A DNA stretch of 64,000 nt, from contig NZ_OY771475.1 of the NCBI RefSeq assembly GCF_963674635.1, positions 2,852,001 through 2,916,000 of the forward strand, written 5' to 3'. The position numbers and the translations under genes were made by a program. Shown one piece after another: positions 26,155 through 35,282 of the stretch (positions within the stretch are counted from its first letter, which is position 1; every line of letters starts with the position of its first letter). Below the pieces are notes generated by a model. The model was given only the letters and a program-made list of their open reading frames with translations. It was not told the DNA's origin and searched no databases. This DNA is from Breoghania sp. GTDB lineage: Bacteria; Pseudomonadota; Alphaproteobacteria; Rhizobiales; Stappiaceae.

Positions 26155-29100
26155 TCACCCCAAAACAGACAGTCCGCGCACGGCTTCTTCGAGCATGTTT
26201 TCCGGAACTTCCATCAAATCAGGCGCTTGGGTCCACAACAGAGCCGCCCGGATCCGGTGATGGGGGTAGAGTGCAGACACAAGAAGCCTGTAGACGGCGA
26301 GCTGTGCGACATATTCGGGCGGCGCATTCTGTGCCTCGCGCGGCGGATCGAGATTCGTCTTGTAGTCGACGATCAGAACCTCCTCCCCGCTCACCGACAG
26401 CCGGTCGATCTGGCCGGAGACGGCGTAGGTCTCGCCCGCCGGATCGCTCAACGTGCCGACAATCGGCACTTCGGCTCGACTGCCTTCGCAAAACACCGAA
26501 GCAAAGGCGGGATCGTCCAGCACCCTCATGATTTCATCCAAAAGGGTATCGCGCCGCGTCGCGAAGCGAGCATCCAATGCGCCGTCCAGGAAACTCCCGG
26601 CCCTCTCAAGCCGGTCACCCGCAGCAATATCGGGCAGGGATTGCAGGAGCCGGTGAACGATCTGACCGCGCACAAGGCCCCAGTGGTTCGGGTCAAGTGC
26701 CGCATCCAGTGCATGACGCGGTTCGGGTTCCTCCAGACCGTCGCCCAGAAGATCGACGGCCTTTGACGGGGCAAGGCGGCGCGGCGGCTCATGGGCAGGG
26801 GCGGCTTCGCGCGCCCATGAGGGAAGCCCAGCGGTGGCGATCTCTGCCACCTCGCGAGCGCCCCCCTGCGTCTGCGCGCCCGTCTCCCCTGTTTCCATCC
26901 CCCCCGCAGGGCGCTTCATCTGCCAGTGGCGGGCAACAAGCTCGCCGTTGGCGTCCTTGATCTCTTCGGCCTCCGGCTGCAGCGCCTGATCGACAAGCTG
27001 GTGCCAGCAGCCGTCCGCCGGGCCGGAGGCGCCCGCGAAACCGCATATGATGAGCCGGTCGCGCGCGCGCGTCATCGCCACATAGAGAAGACGGCGATAT
27101 TCCTCCTGCGAGGCGGCGCGCACGGCCTCGATGGCCTCGGTGTGCCAGGCGGTATGGTTCTCAGAGGACGGCTTCCACACCAGAGCCGGTGCGGCGATCG
27201 GATCATCCGACATGGCGCGGGGCAGAATGTCCGGGTCGTGGCTGTGATGAGCGGGCTTGGCACCGCTGTCGACAAGAAACACGACGGGGGCTTCCAGCCC
27301 CTTCGCGCCATGAACCGTCATGATGCGCACCGCCCCGCCTGCGCCTTCCATCTCACGCTTGATCTGCGTGGGGGCAGCGGTCAGCCATTCCAGAAAGCCC
27401 TCCAGCCCCGGAACGCCCGTGCGTTCGAAATCAAGCGCCAGGTTCAGGAATTCGTCGAGAATGTCATCGACCTCCTGACCGAGCCGCTCGCGCATCCGCC
27501 GCCGCCCGCCATCGCCGCCCAGAATGCGGGCGTAGAACTCATAAGGAGGCGTGAAGTCGGCGCGGCCGCGCCACATTTCCAGCGTCTCAAGCGCCAGCTT
27601 CCATTCCGGCTTGCCATCTGCGCGCTGACGCAAGGCCTGCCAGAGACTGCGCTCGCCCCGCCCATGGGCAAGGGCAAAGAGATCATCATCATCGAGACCG
27701 AAGAGCGGGCTCTTCAGGACGGCCGCAAGGGAGAGATCGTCCCGCTCCAGAAGCACGAAACGGCCAAGGGCCACGAGATCCTGAACCGCGATATGATCGC
27801 TGAGGACCAGCCTGTCCGCGCCGGCAACGGCAACGCCCGCGCTCTTGAGCGCACGGTTGAGCGCCGTGACGAACGGCCCGCGGCTTCTGACCAGAACCAG
27901 CACGTCGCCTGCGCCGACAGACCCCTCACGCTGCCAGCCCGCAACGGTCTGCGCGATGCGTTCGGCGACACGGATGAGTGGGCTTCCCGGCCCTTCGTGG
28001 TCGATGGGCTGCTGCCAATCGTCGGGCGGATCGGTCTTTTCCTTCGCCAATATCGGCCAGATCTCGACCTCGCCCGGATCGTTGCGCCTGACCGCCTCGT
28101 GAACGGGGGCATCCCCGTCGCGGGACAAGCCCTGTCGCACGGCGGGATCGGCGAAGACAAGATCGACGGCGGCCAGAACGTCCGCCGTTGAGCGGAAGGA
28201 CAGCGTCAGGCGCACATCATGGAAAAGCCCGCCGCCCTCGCCTGCCCGGCGTTCGAAATAGCGGCGCATCTCCGCGAAATAGGCGGGCACCGCGCCCTGA
28301 AAGGAATAGATCGATTGTTTCTCGTCGCCCACGGCAAAGAGCGTACGTGTGGCATCGCGCGCGCCGACGCCTGCGAAAAACTCCTCCGCCAGCGCGCGGA
28401 TCACCTCCCACTGGCGCGGGCTCGTATCCTGCGCCTCGTCCACGAGAATATGATCGAGCCCCTGATCGAGCTTGTATTGCACCCACAAAGCCGCATCGCG
28501 CCGTGACAGGAGATTGGCGGTCTTGACCACCAGATCCTCAAAATCAAGCAGCCCGCGCTGGCGCTTGTCGCGCTCGTAATGCTGGAGCACCCCATCGGCG
28601 AGCGCCATCAGGGCGGCGGTGCCTTCCACCGTGACGACGGCGCGGCGATGCTCGAACAACGCCGCAAGGCGGGCAGCTTCCTTTTCGAGAGCCTCGAAAA
28701 CCGCAGGGAACGCCTTCTGGATCGCCTTTGTCGCCGCGGTCTTGAGCGGCTCGCCCTTCTTTGTGAGGAAGGCTGAGAGATAGGCGCGCCTGCGCTCCTC
28801 CTCGCCTGGCGCTTCCAGCGAGGCAAGAAGCGCGGAGGCTTTTTCCTGATCCTTCGTGGAGCCGGAGTTCAGCGCCTCGGCGATGGATTTGCGGTGTTCG
28901 GGTTCGATCCCGCCGTCAAGAATCTGCGCATCGCAATCGGCAAGCGTTTCGCCGGGCGCGACATCGAAGGCCCTGGCGAGATCGGCCAGACCGGCTTGCA
29001 GCGTTCCGGCCTCGACGATCCAGCGGCGAAGATCATCGCGCTTGGCGATGACGGCATCGACCACGCCCGCGACCTTGCTGTCGGACATGAGGCCGATCAG

Positions 29101-29643
29101 CGTGGCGAGCGCGCGCCCCAAGTCGCCCTTCTCATCCTCAGACGCGCTGTGCAGCACGGTGGCGCGCGCTTCAGCCAGGAGTTCATCCTGCACACGCTCG
29201 TCCAGAACCGTGAAGTGCCCCGCAACATTGGCCTCCAGCGGGAACTGGTGCAGCAGGGATTCACAGAAGGCGTGGATGGTCTGGATCTTCAACCCGCCCG
29301 GCGTTTCAAGCGCGGTGGCAAAGAGACGGCGCGCGCGGGCGCAGCGGGCGGCATCGGGGGCAGGCTCGCCCATCTCCTGAATGGCGGCGGCAAGGTCCGC
29401 GTCATCGAGCGAAACCCATTTGGCCAGTGTCTCGAACACGCGGCCCGCCATTTCCGCAGCCGCCGCCTTGGTGAAGGTCAGGCACAAGAGGCGGGAGGGA
29501 TCGGTACCGTTCAGAAGAAGGCGCACGACGCGCCGCGCAAGCACGAAGGTCTTGCCCGCGCCCGCATTGGCGCTCACCCAGGCAGAGGCTTCCGGATGAG
29601 AGGCCTTGCGCTGACGCTCGATTGTGAGGGCTGGGATTTCCAT
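26155..29643 (-). CDS. addA: Double-strand break repair helicase-nuclease AddA
   Basis: AddA is the UvrD-like helicase and nuclease subunit of AddAB, which processes broken DNA ends for RecA. The 1162-residue protein starts MEIPALTIERQRKASHPEAS, followed by the Q-motif region and Walker A SANAGAGKTFVLARRVVRLL. Motif II is ILVDEAQDTSPRQWEVI. Helicase motifs V and VI appear in IMTVHGAKGLEAPVVFLVDS and YRRLLYVAMTRARDRLIICG. The C-terminal RecB-type nuclease domain has SGQIDRL and VLIVDYKTN. The start at 29643 overlaps the addB stop as ATGA. An upstream in-frame start at 29679 lies within addB and is less likely. Confidence 0.96.
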   Translation of the reverse strand: MEIPALTIERQRKASHPEASAWVSANAGAGKTFVLARRVVRLLLNGTDPSRLLCLTFTKAAAAEMAGRVFETLAKWVSLDDADLAAAIQEMGEPAPDAARCARARRLFATALETPGGLKIQTIHAFCESLLHQFPLEANVAGHFTVLDERVQDELLAEARATVLHSASEDEKGDLGRALATLIGLMSDSKVAGVVDAVIAKRDDLRRWIVEAGTLQAGLADLARAFDVAPGETLADCDAQILDGGIEPEHRKSIAEALNSGSTKDQEKASALLASLEAPGEEERRRAYLSAFLTKKGEPLKTAATKAIQKAFPAVFEALEKEAARLAALFEHRRAVVTVEGTAALMALADGVLQHYERDKRQRGLLDFEDLVVKTANLLSRRDAALWVQYKLDQGLDHILVDEAQDTSPRQWEVIRALAEEFFAGVGARDATRTLFAVGDEKQSIYSFQGAVPAYFAEMRRYFERRAGEGGGLFHDVRLTLSFRSTADVLAAVDLVFADPAVRQGLSRDGDAPVHEAVRRNDPGEVEIWPILAKEKTDPPDDWQQPIDHEGPGSPLIRVAERIAQTVAGWQREGSVGAGDVLVLVRSRGPFVTALNRALKSAGVAVAGADRLVLSDHIAVQDLVALGRFVLLERDDLSLAAVLKSPLFGLDDDDLFALAHGRGERSLWQALRQRADGKPEWKLALETLEMWRGRADFTPPYEFYARILGGDGGRRRMRERLGQEVDDILDEFLNLALDFERTGVPGLEGFLEWLTAAPTQIKREMEGAGGAVRIMTVHGAKGLEAPVVFLVDSGAKPAHHSHDPDILPRAMSDDPIAAPALVWKPSSENHTAWHTEAIEAVRAASQEEYRRLLYVAMTRARDRLIICGFAGASGPADGCWHQLVDQALQPEAEEIKDANGELVARHWQMKRPAGGMETGETGAQTQGGAREVAEIATAGLPSWAREAAPAHEPPRRLAPSKAVDLLGDGLEEPEPRHALDAALDPNHWGLVRGQIVHRLLQSLPDIAAGDRLERAGSFLDGALDARFATRRDTLLDEIMRVLDDPAFASVFCEGSRAEVPIVGTLSDPAGETYAVSGQIDRLSVSGEEVLIVDYKTNLDPPREAQNAPPEYVAQLAVYRLLVSALYPHHRIRAALLWTQAPDLMEVPENMLEEAVRGLSVLG

Positions 29644-32600
29644 CAGCTCTCGCCCTCCGCATCTTCGCCCACCGACCATTCGCGCACACGGGCGAGATGA
29701 TCATAATCGCCGTTCATTTCCGCCTCGCGTTTCGGCCTTGCCCGCGAGAGATAGCCCGTCTCGGGCCGGTCATAGGCGCGCACCAGCCCCTCCAGCTTCT
29801 CGAAGGCGGCTTCGGCGAGATCCGCGAAATCGATATCCTTGGTGTCGCGTCCGCGGATGGACTTCTCCTCGCCCGCCTTCGTGCCCCCGGAAAGCCGGAT
29901 ATAGGCCATCTCGGAGACCTCTTTCGTCGCCGGAATATCCTGAAAGCCGCCGCGCGCGGCCATGGCGGCCTCCAGTGGCAATTGGGGCGCAAACAGCGCG
30001 GCCACTTCCTTGCCGGAGGGCGGGATGCCGGTCTTGTAGTCGAGAAGGATCAGCGAACCGTCTTCGGCAATATCGATGCGGTCGGCATATCCGGTCAGCC
30101 GGAAGGGGCCTGCCGGGCCTTCCAGTTCGATACGCCCCCCGCACTCGGCATGGCGCGACGCGATGCCCTGACGCGGAGCCTCGAATTCGTGGATGAACCA
30201 TTCCGCGATGCGTTCGAAGCGCGGCCACCAGAGCGCATGGATTTCGGGAAAGGCGGACAGAGGCGCAAAGCGCTCACGCCCCATTTCCAGAAGCCGCGCA
30301 AGGGCGGAGGCGTCGAAATCGCCGCGCCATTCATCGATGAAATCGGCCAAGGCGTCATGGATCAGCGTTCCGCGTTCGGCCGCACCGGGCACCCCACCAA
30401 GCGGCGCGACGGGATCGAGCTTCAGGATTTCACGCGCGAAGATCGCATAGGGATCACGCACCCAACGCTCCACGCCGGTCACCGAAATGCGCCGCGGGCG
30501 CGCCTCCACCGGGGGCTTGGGACACGGTCTTTGCGCCGGGCGCACCGGGTTCTTCGAGGCATCAAGCTGACGGGCCCAGACGAGAAGCCGCTCGCCCCGC
30601 ACCGCCATGGCTTTTGCCGTTTCCTCCCCCGCCAGCGTCAACACCCTTTGCAACCAGCGCGAGGCAACCGTTGGCGCGGAGCCGGAGCGCGCGGCGCGCG
30701 AAAGGACGACACGGTCCGCCCCCAGCCCTTGCGCGAAATCATGGGCCGCGAGACCGATACGGCGTTCCGGCGGCTCCAGCCCGACATCGCGTTTCATGGG
30801 GCGGTTCAGCCACGGATCGTTGCGCGTCGTCGCGGGCCACGTCCCCTCGTTGAGCCCGGCCAGCACCAACAGGTCGGGCCGATGCAGACGGGCCTCCAGC
30901 GGCCCCCAGATGTGAAGGCGCGGATCGACGGGCGCACGCCCGTGCACCGATATGCCGGAGATCAATGCCACGAAAACCGGCGGCCAGTCGGCGGGCGGGA
31001 TGGCAAGTCCCGCCTCTTTTGCCTCCACGATGCCGGTGAGCGTTGCGGCCAGCGCCTCTCCCGCATCGCCCGAAAAGAGCGCGACGTCTGAACCCGTCTC
31101 ATCGCGGCCAAGCTGCCTCAGGCAGGCCACGGTGCGTTCGGCCAGTTGCTCCACGGGAACGAGACCAACGCCTTCAAAAAGCTCTTCCAGGGGCGCGAGA
31201 GCGACTTGCAGGCGCGCGCAGAGATCATAGGCCGCATCCCATTCGGCGTCGCTGAGCTTTTGCCAGCGCGGCAGGCGGGCACCGGCGGACGCCTCTCCTT
31301 GCGCCGCGGCGAGCGCATCGCTCAGGCCCTTCGTGCCGTGGCGTGGGCGGGGCCCGCGCAGGGCCGCGCGTTCCAGTGCGCGCGTTGCGGTGCGGATGGT
31401 GGCGGAGGGCAGCCCCAACCGGCAGAGCGGGTGTTTGAGAAGCGCCAGCAAGGTGACCGGCTCCAGCCCGTCAAGCGCGGCGGAGGTTGCAAGGCGGGCA
31501 AGCGTGGCAGGCGCGGACTGATCGAGCGGCTGGCCCGCGCTGTCATCAACCGCGAGATCCCAACGCCTCAGTTCCACGGCCACGCGCCGCGCCAGCATGC
31601 GGTCCGGGGTGACGAGCGCCGCCTGCTTGCCGTCTGCCACCGCCTCGCGCAGCGCCAGGGCCAGCGACAGAGCCTCCTCCGCCTCGTTGCGCGCGACCAT
31701 CAGCGAAACATCGTCAAAGGCGCGCGGCGCCTCGTCGGCCCCACCGGAGGCCAGGAAGCCCCGCCATGCGTCGGTCATGTCGGCGGGGCGCAGCGCCTCG
31801 GCGACGATGGTTTCACGGGCGGCGAGATCAGGGCTCTCCGGCGTGCCCAGGATTTCCACCTGGTCGCGATCCGCGCCCAGATGCATCAGGAGTTTCTTCA
31901 GACCATATTGGGGATGGGAAGGGGCGGGGTTCTTTTCGTCCGTCAGCGCGCGCCAGACATCCTCGCCCATGCCATGATCGAGGCCCGGCAGCACCACCGC
32001 GCCCTTGTCCAGATGCGCCACGACTTTGATGAGGTCAGCGGTCGCGGGCACCGAACCGGTGGACCCCGCCACAATGACGGGGCCGCGCGGGGGATAGGCT
32101 TTGAGACGTTCGGCCTCACGCCGGATCAGCGCGGAGCGCCGCGCATTGGGATCCATGCGACCGGTTTCCGCCAGATAGGCGGGCCAGACCTCGGTGGCGA
32201 TCTTCAGGAATTCCAGCGTGATCTGCCAGTATTCGGCGTAGTCGTCCGGCACCAGCGCCTGAATGGCCTTCCAGTCGGCTTCTTCCGTCTCGATCTGGTC
32301 CATCAGCGAAAGAAGGTCACCCGCAAGCCAGGCCGCATCTGCGGGCGATGCCGGAATGGCGACCGCCTCACCAGGGGCAAGCTTCAACACCTCGCGGCGC
32401 ACCTTCGTCGCCCATGCGAGGATCAGCCGGGTCATGGCGAGGCGACGTTCCATGTCGCTGATGGCGGGGGGAAGCGGTTCCAGATCGGCGCTGGCATGGA
32501 GAACCAGTTCGCTTTCATCGACACCGCCCAGCGGACGGATACGCGGCAGCAGCGCGGCCTTGCCGCCGAAAGCACGCTGGAACGCCTCGCGGATGGTGCG

Positions 32601-32771
32601 CGCCGCACGCCGGGTCGGCAGGTAGATGGTCGCATCCGCCAGCGCCAGCGGATCGTGCGCGGGCGCAAAGCCGGGCACCAGCGTGCCGTCGATCAGGCGC
32701 GCGACCAGCGTCTCCAGAAAGGCCGCATTGGGCGGGATCGTATAAAGGCGCGGCGTTTCCGGCATGGTCAT
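29643..32771 (-). CDS. addB: Double-strand break repair protein AddB
   Basis: AddB is the partner of AddA. In alphaproteobacteria it recognises the Chi-like signal and carries a second nuclease domain, but it lacks an active helicase motor. The 1042-residue protein starts MTMPETPRLYTIPPNAAFLE. The middle has LIVARN-type helicase-like motifs without a canonical Walker A, including LVLAGLNEGTWPATTRNDPW. The C-terminal PD-(D/E)XK nuclease shows LTGYADRIDIAEDGSLILLD, then YKTG and QLPLEAAMA. The four-cysteine iron-sulfur cluster of Bacillus AddB is not evident. It is 30-110 bases downstream of the MurU-like gene on the same strand. Confidence 0.95.
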   Translation of the reverse strand: MTMPETPRLYTIPPNAAFLETLVARLIDGTLVPGFAPAHDPLALADATIYLPTRRAARTIREAFQRAFGGKAALLPRIRPLGGVDESELVLHASADLEPLPPAISDMERRLAMTRLILAWATKVRREVLKLAPGEAVAIPASPADAAWLAGDLLSLMDQIETEEADWKAIQALVPDDYAEYWQITLEFLKIATEVWPAYLAETGRMDPNARRSALIRREAERLKAYPPRGPVIVAGSTGSVPATADLIKVVAHLDKGAVVLPGLDHGMGEDVWRALTDEKNPAPSHPQYGLKKLLMHLGADRDQVEILGTPESPDLAARETIVAEALRPADMTDAWRGFLASGGADEAPRAFDDVSLMVARNEAEEALSLALALREAVADGKQAALVTPDRMLARRVAVELRRWDLAVDDSAGQPLDQSAPATLARLATSAALDGLEPVTLLALLKHPLCRLGLPSATIRTATRALERAALRGPRPRHGTKGLSDALAAAQGEASAGARLPRWQKLSDAEWDAAYDLCARLQVALAPLEELFEGVGLVPVEQLAERTVACLRQLGRDETGSDVALFSGDAGEALAATLTGIVEAKEAGLAIPPADWPPVFVALISGISVHGRAPVDPRLHIWGPLEARLHRPDLLVLAGLNEGTWPATTRNDPWLNRPMKRDVGLEPPERRIGLAAHDFAQGLGADRVVLSRAARSGSAPTVASRWLQRVLTLAGEETAKAMAVRGERLLVWARQLDASKNPVRPAQRPCPKPPVEARPRRISVTGVERWVRDPYAIFAREILKLDPVAPLGGVPGAAERGTLIHDALADFIDEWRGDFDASALARLLEMGRERFAPLSAFPEIHALWWPRFERIAEWFIHEFEAPRQGIASRHAECGGRIELEGPAGPFRLTGYADRIDIAEDGSLILLDYKTGIPPSGKEVAALFAPQLPLEAAMAARGGFQDIPATKEVSEMAYIRLSGGTKAGEEKSIRGRDTKDIDFADLAEAAFEKLEGLVRAYDRPETGYLSRARPKREAEMNGDYDHLARVREWSVGEDAEGES

Positions 32772-32869
32772 TTCCCTGATGGAATCAACCGCGCCAGATT
32801 AGCCCTGAACCGATGAGATGTGCCAATGCCATTCCCCCGACAGGTGCGCCGGGGGATGGCGCCCCACGA

Positions 32870-33607
32870 TCAGTCCGCGCTTTCGGCGATCTTGGCTTCG
32901 GCGCGCGGGATTGCGTCGGGCGTGCCGACATGCAGCCACAGACCTTCCATGCGCACACCGAACAGCCTGCCCGCTTCGATCGCCTTGTCGAAGAGCACGT
33001 TCAGCGAGAAGGAGCCTTCCGGCGCGCCCTCGAAGAGGCGCGGATGAAGCAGCGCGCAGCCCGTGTAGACGAAGGGCGCGACCTTGCTTTGCGCACGGCG
33101 GGCCAGCGCGCCGTCGCGCTCCATGGAAAAATCGCCCTTGCCGCTGTAGCCCACGGTCTCCACCGTGGAGGCGAGCATCAGCAGGCCATCCATGCGGGTC
33201 TCGTCCCACGCCTCGAACATGGTGTCGAGATTGGGCCTGACACCCTCGATCCAGAAGCTGTCGGAATTGAACACGAGGAAGGGATCGGGCCCAAGGCGGT
33301 CGAGCGCCTTGACGATGCCGCCTCCGGTCTCCAGCAATTCGCCGCGCTCATCGGAGATCTCGATCGCCGGGGTTTCGCGGCGCGACAGGTGAACCTCCAC
33401 CAGATCGGCCAGCCAGTGCACGTTGACCACGGCGGTCTCGACACCGGCGGCGGCCATGCAATCGAGGTTGCGGTCGATCAGCGCCTTGCCGGAGACCTCG
33501 ATCAGCGGTTTGGGCGTGGTGGCGGTCAGCGGGCGCATGCGCTTGCCGAACCCGGCAGCCAGAACCATTGCCCGCTTTGGGCGAAACATCGTCGTGTTGT
33601 TGGTCAT
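32870..33607 (-). CDS. murU: Sugar-1-phosphate nucleotidyltransferase, MurU-like
   Basis: This is a cytoplasmic nucleotidyltransferase of 245 residues. It has the pyrophosphorylase signature AMVLAAGFGKRMRPLTATTP, then KPLIEVSGKALIDRNLD, and the nucleotide-sugar site VFNSDSFWIEG. MurU transfers UMP to MurNAc-alpha-1-phosphate in the cell-wall recycling route that bypasses de novo UDP-MurNAc synthesis. It follows the TsaE-AmgK fusion gene at a distance of about 77 bases, and AmgK makes the MurNAc-1-phosphate substrate. That pairing is the main reason for choosing MurU over other sugar-phosphate nucleotidyltransferases. Confidence 0.87.
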   Translation of the reverse strand: MTNNTTMFRPKRAMVLAAGFGKRMRPLTATTPKPLIEVSGKALIDRNLDCMAAAGVETAVVNVHWLADLVEVHLSRRETPAIEISDERGELLETGGGIVKALDRLGPDPFLVFNSDSFWIEGVRPNLDTMFEAWDETRMDGLLMLASTVETVGYSGKGDFSMERDGALARRAQSKVAPFVYTGCALLHPRLFEGAPEGSFSLNVLFDKAIEAGRLFGVRMEGLWLHVGTPDAIPRAEAKIAESAD

Positions 33608-33684
33608 GTTTTTTGTCTTGCTGAGAGCCCGCGGGGCGGGCCCAGGAAAATTCCAGTGTAGGCACTCGGGATCGGGAAGCTTCT

Positions 33685-35205
33685 CTACTTTGGCGCGAAC
33701 CGGTCGTACCAGAGCTTTATGTCAGCCAATGCAGGATGGGACAAAGATCTTTCCAGATAGGCAAAAAGCCGCGGCATGTGCGCCAGATAGCCCGGCTTGC
33801 CGTCCCGCCGGGCGAGACGGGTGAAGATGCCGATGATCTTGGTGGCGCGATGGGCTGAAAGGATGGCGTAGTCACGCCGCAAGGCATCCGCATCGAAAGA
33901 CGCGTCGCGTTCCTCTCTCAAAGCCACATAAGAGGCCACAAGCGCCTCTTCCAGCGCCTCCGGCACCGTGACGCGGGCATCCTGGGCCAGAGACGCCAGG
34001 TCATAGGCCTCCGGTCCGATGACGGTGTCCTGAAAATCGATCAGGCCGAGCCGGTCATTGCCGATGCGGTCTTCCCGCCAGATGAGGTTCGGCGAATGGT
34101 AATCGCGCAAGCACCATGTTCTGGGCGAGCCTTCCATCAGGTCGATCAGCCGGTTCCAGCCATCGCGAAAAGCGGCCGCCGCCTCCGCGCTTGCCGGAGC
34201 GCCGGTCACATCGGGGACATACCAGTCGAGATAAAGCTCCGCCTCGATCATCAAGGCATCGCGGTCATAGGCGGGCACGTGATGGACGCCCCCGTCCTCA
34301 AGCGCCACCTCCCGAGGCCAGTCACAAGCATGAAGATCGGCCAAAAGCGCAGCGGCAGCCTGATAACGCTCGCCAATCGGTGCGCCGTCGGCAACGACCG
34401 CGCCGCGCCCAAGATCCTCGATCAGCAGAAAGCCCGCCCCGCAATCGGCGGCATAAATCTCAGGCGCAGCAAAGCCCCTTTCGCGCAGAGCCTTGTCGAT
34501 GGCGACGAAGGGGCGGACATCCTCCGCCAACCGCGCGATGCGGCTATAGGGCTTTCCATCGCGCACCGGCGGGCCATCGGGGCGAGCGGGCGCGTTCATC
34601 GCGATTGCGTGGCGCTCGCCGACGCGCACGGTCTCATAACGGCGCGCGGAGGCATCCCCCTGCAGGAACCGGCGGGCCGCCCCCTGCCATCCGGCCTCAT
34701 CGAGAAACCGGTGAAGCGCGAAACTGCGTGACAGCCGCTCGGCCCAGTCGCCCTCGCCGACATAGAACGTTGCGACGCGCGCCTCGCCCGCATCCGTTGC
34801 CTCAAGCGTCATCCAGAGACTATCGGCGGGAAGAGCGGCTTCGGCGCGTTCCGGCCATTCAATGAGGGCAGCGCCCTCACCCAACATTTCATCGAGCCCC
34901 AGTTCGTCGATCTCGTCTGGATCTTCCATGCGGTAGAGATCGAGATGGGCGACGGGAAAGCGCTTGAAATCATAAGGCTGGACAAGCGTGAAGGTCGGGC
35001 TCGGCACTTCGAGCGCCGGATCGTCGGCCAGCGCCCTGAGAAGCGCGCGCGAAAGCGTCGTCTTGCCCGCGCCCAGATCTCCCTGCAACGCCACGGCATC
35101 GCCGGGGCGCAGGACCATGGCGATGTCCTCGGCAAGGCGGAGCGTCGCCCTTTCGTCGGCAAGCTCGATGCGCAAGGGGGCCGGTGCGGATGGTGAGTTG
35201 GACAC
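33685..35205 (-). CDS. tsaE-amgK: Fused TsaE (t6A synthesis ATPase) and AmgK (MurNAc/GlcNAc anomeric kinase)
   Basis: This is a 506-residue fusion. The first part, residues 1-155, is TsaE, with Walker A LQGDLGAGKTTLSRALL, switch region SPTFTLVQPYDFKRF and VAHLDLYRMEDPDEIDELGL. TsaE works with TsaB and TsaD to make t6A at position 37 of ANN-decoding tRNAs. The second part, about residues 165-506, is an aminoglycoside-phosphotransferase-like kinase with GFLLIEDLGRGAVV, the catalytic loop CLRDYHSPNLIWRE and the DFG-like GLIDFQDTVIGPEAYDLASL. This matches AmgK, which phosphorylates MurNAc at C1. The adjacent MurU gene supports this. Such fusions are recurrent in alphaproteobacteria. Why the two functions are joined is unknown. 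Confidence 0.9.
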   Translation of the reverse strand: MSNSPSAPAPLRIELADERATLRLAEDIAMVLRPGDAVALQGDLGAGKTTLSRALLRALADDPALEVPSPTFTLVQPYDFKRFPVAHLDLYRMEDPDEIDELGLDEMLGEGAALIEWPERAEAALPADSLWMTLEATDAGEARVATFYVGEGDWAERLSRSFALHRFLDEAGWQGAARRFLQGDASARRYETVRVGERHAIAMNAPARPDGPPVRDGKPYSRIARLAEDVRPFVAIDKALRERGFAAPEIYAADCGAGFLLIEDLGRGAVVADGAPIGERYQAAAALLADLHACDWPREVALEDGGVHHVPAYDRDALMIEAELYLDWYVPDVTGAPASAEAAAAFRDGWNRLIDLMEGSPRTWCLRDYHSPNLIWREDRIGNDRLGLIDFQDTVIGPEAYDLASLAQDARVTVPEALEEALVASYVALREERDASFDADALRRDYAILSAHRATKIIGIFTRLARRDGKPGYLAHMPRLFAYLERSLSHPALADIKLWYDRFAPK

Positions 35206-35282
35206 GGTCGGCGCTTTTCGTGAGGTTGACGGGTTTGCGGCTTATAGCGCGCGCGTCACCACCTCGTGAAGGGGACCTCCGC

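Noticed and set aside
31146..32816. 556-codon open frame antisense to addB
   Set aside because: Overlaps a well-supported gene, has no ribosome-binding site or domain, and is composed of shadow-type Arg/Gln/His residues.
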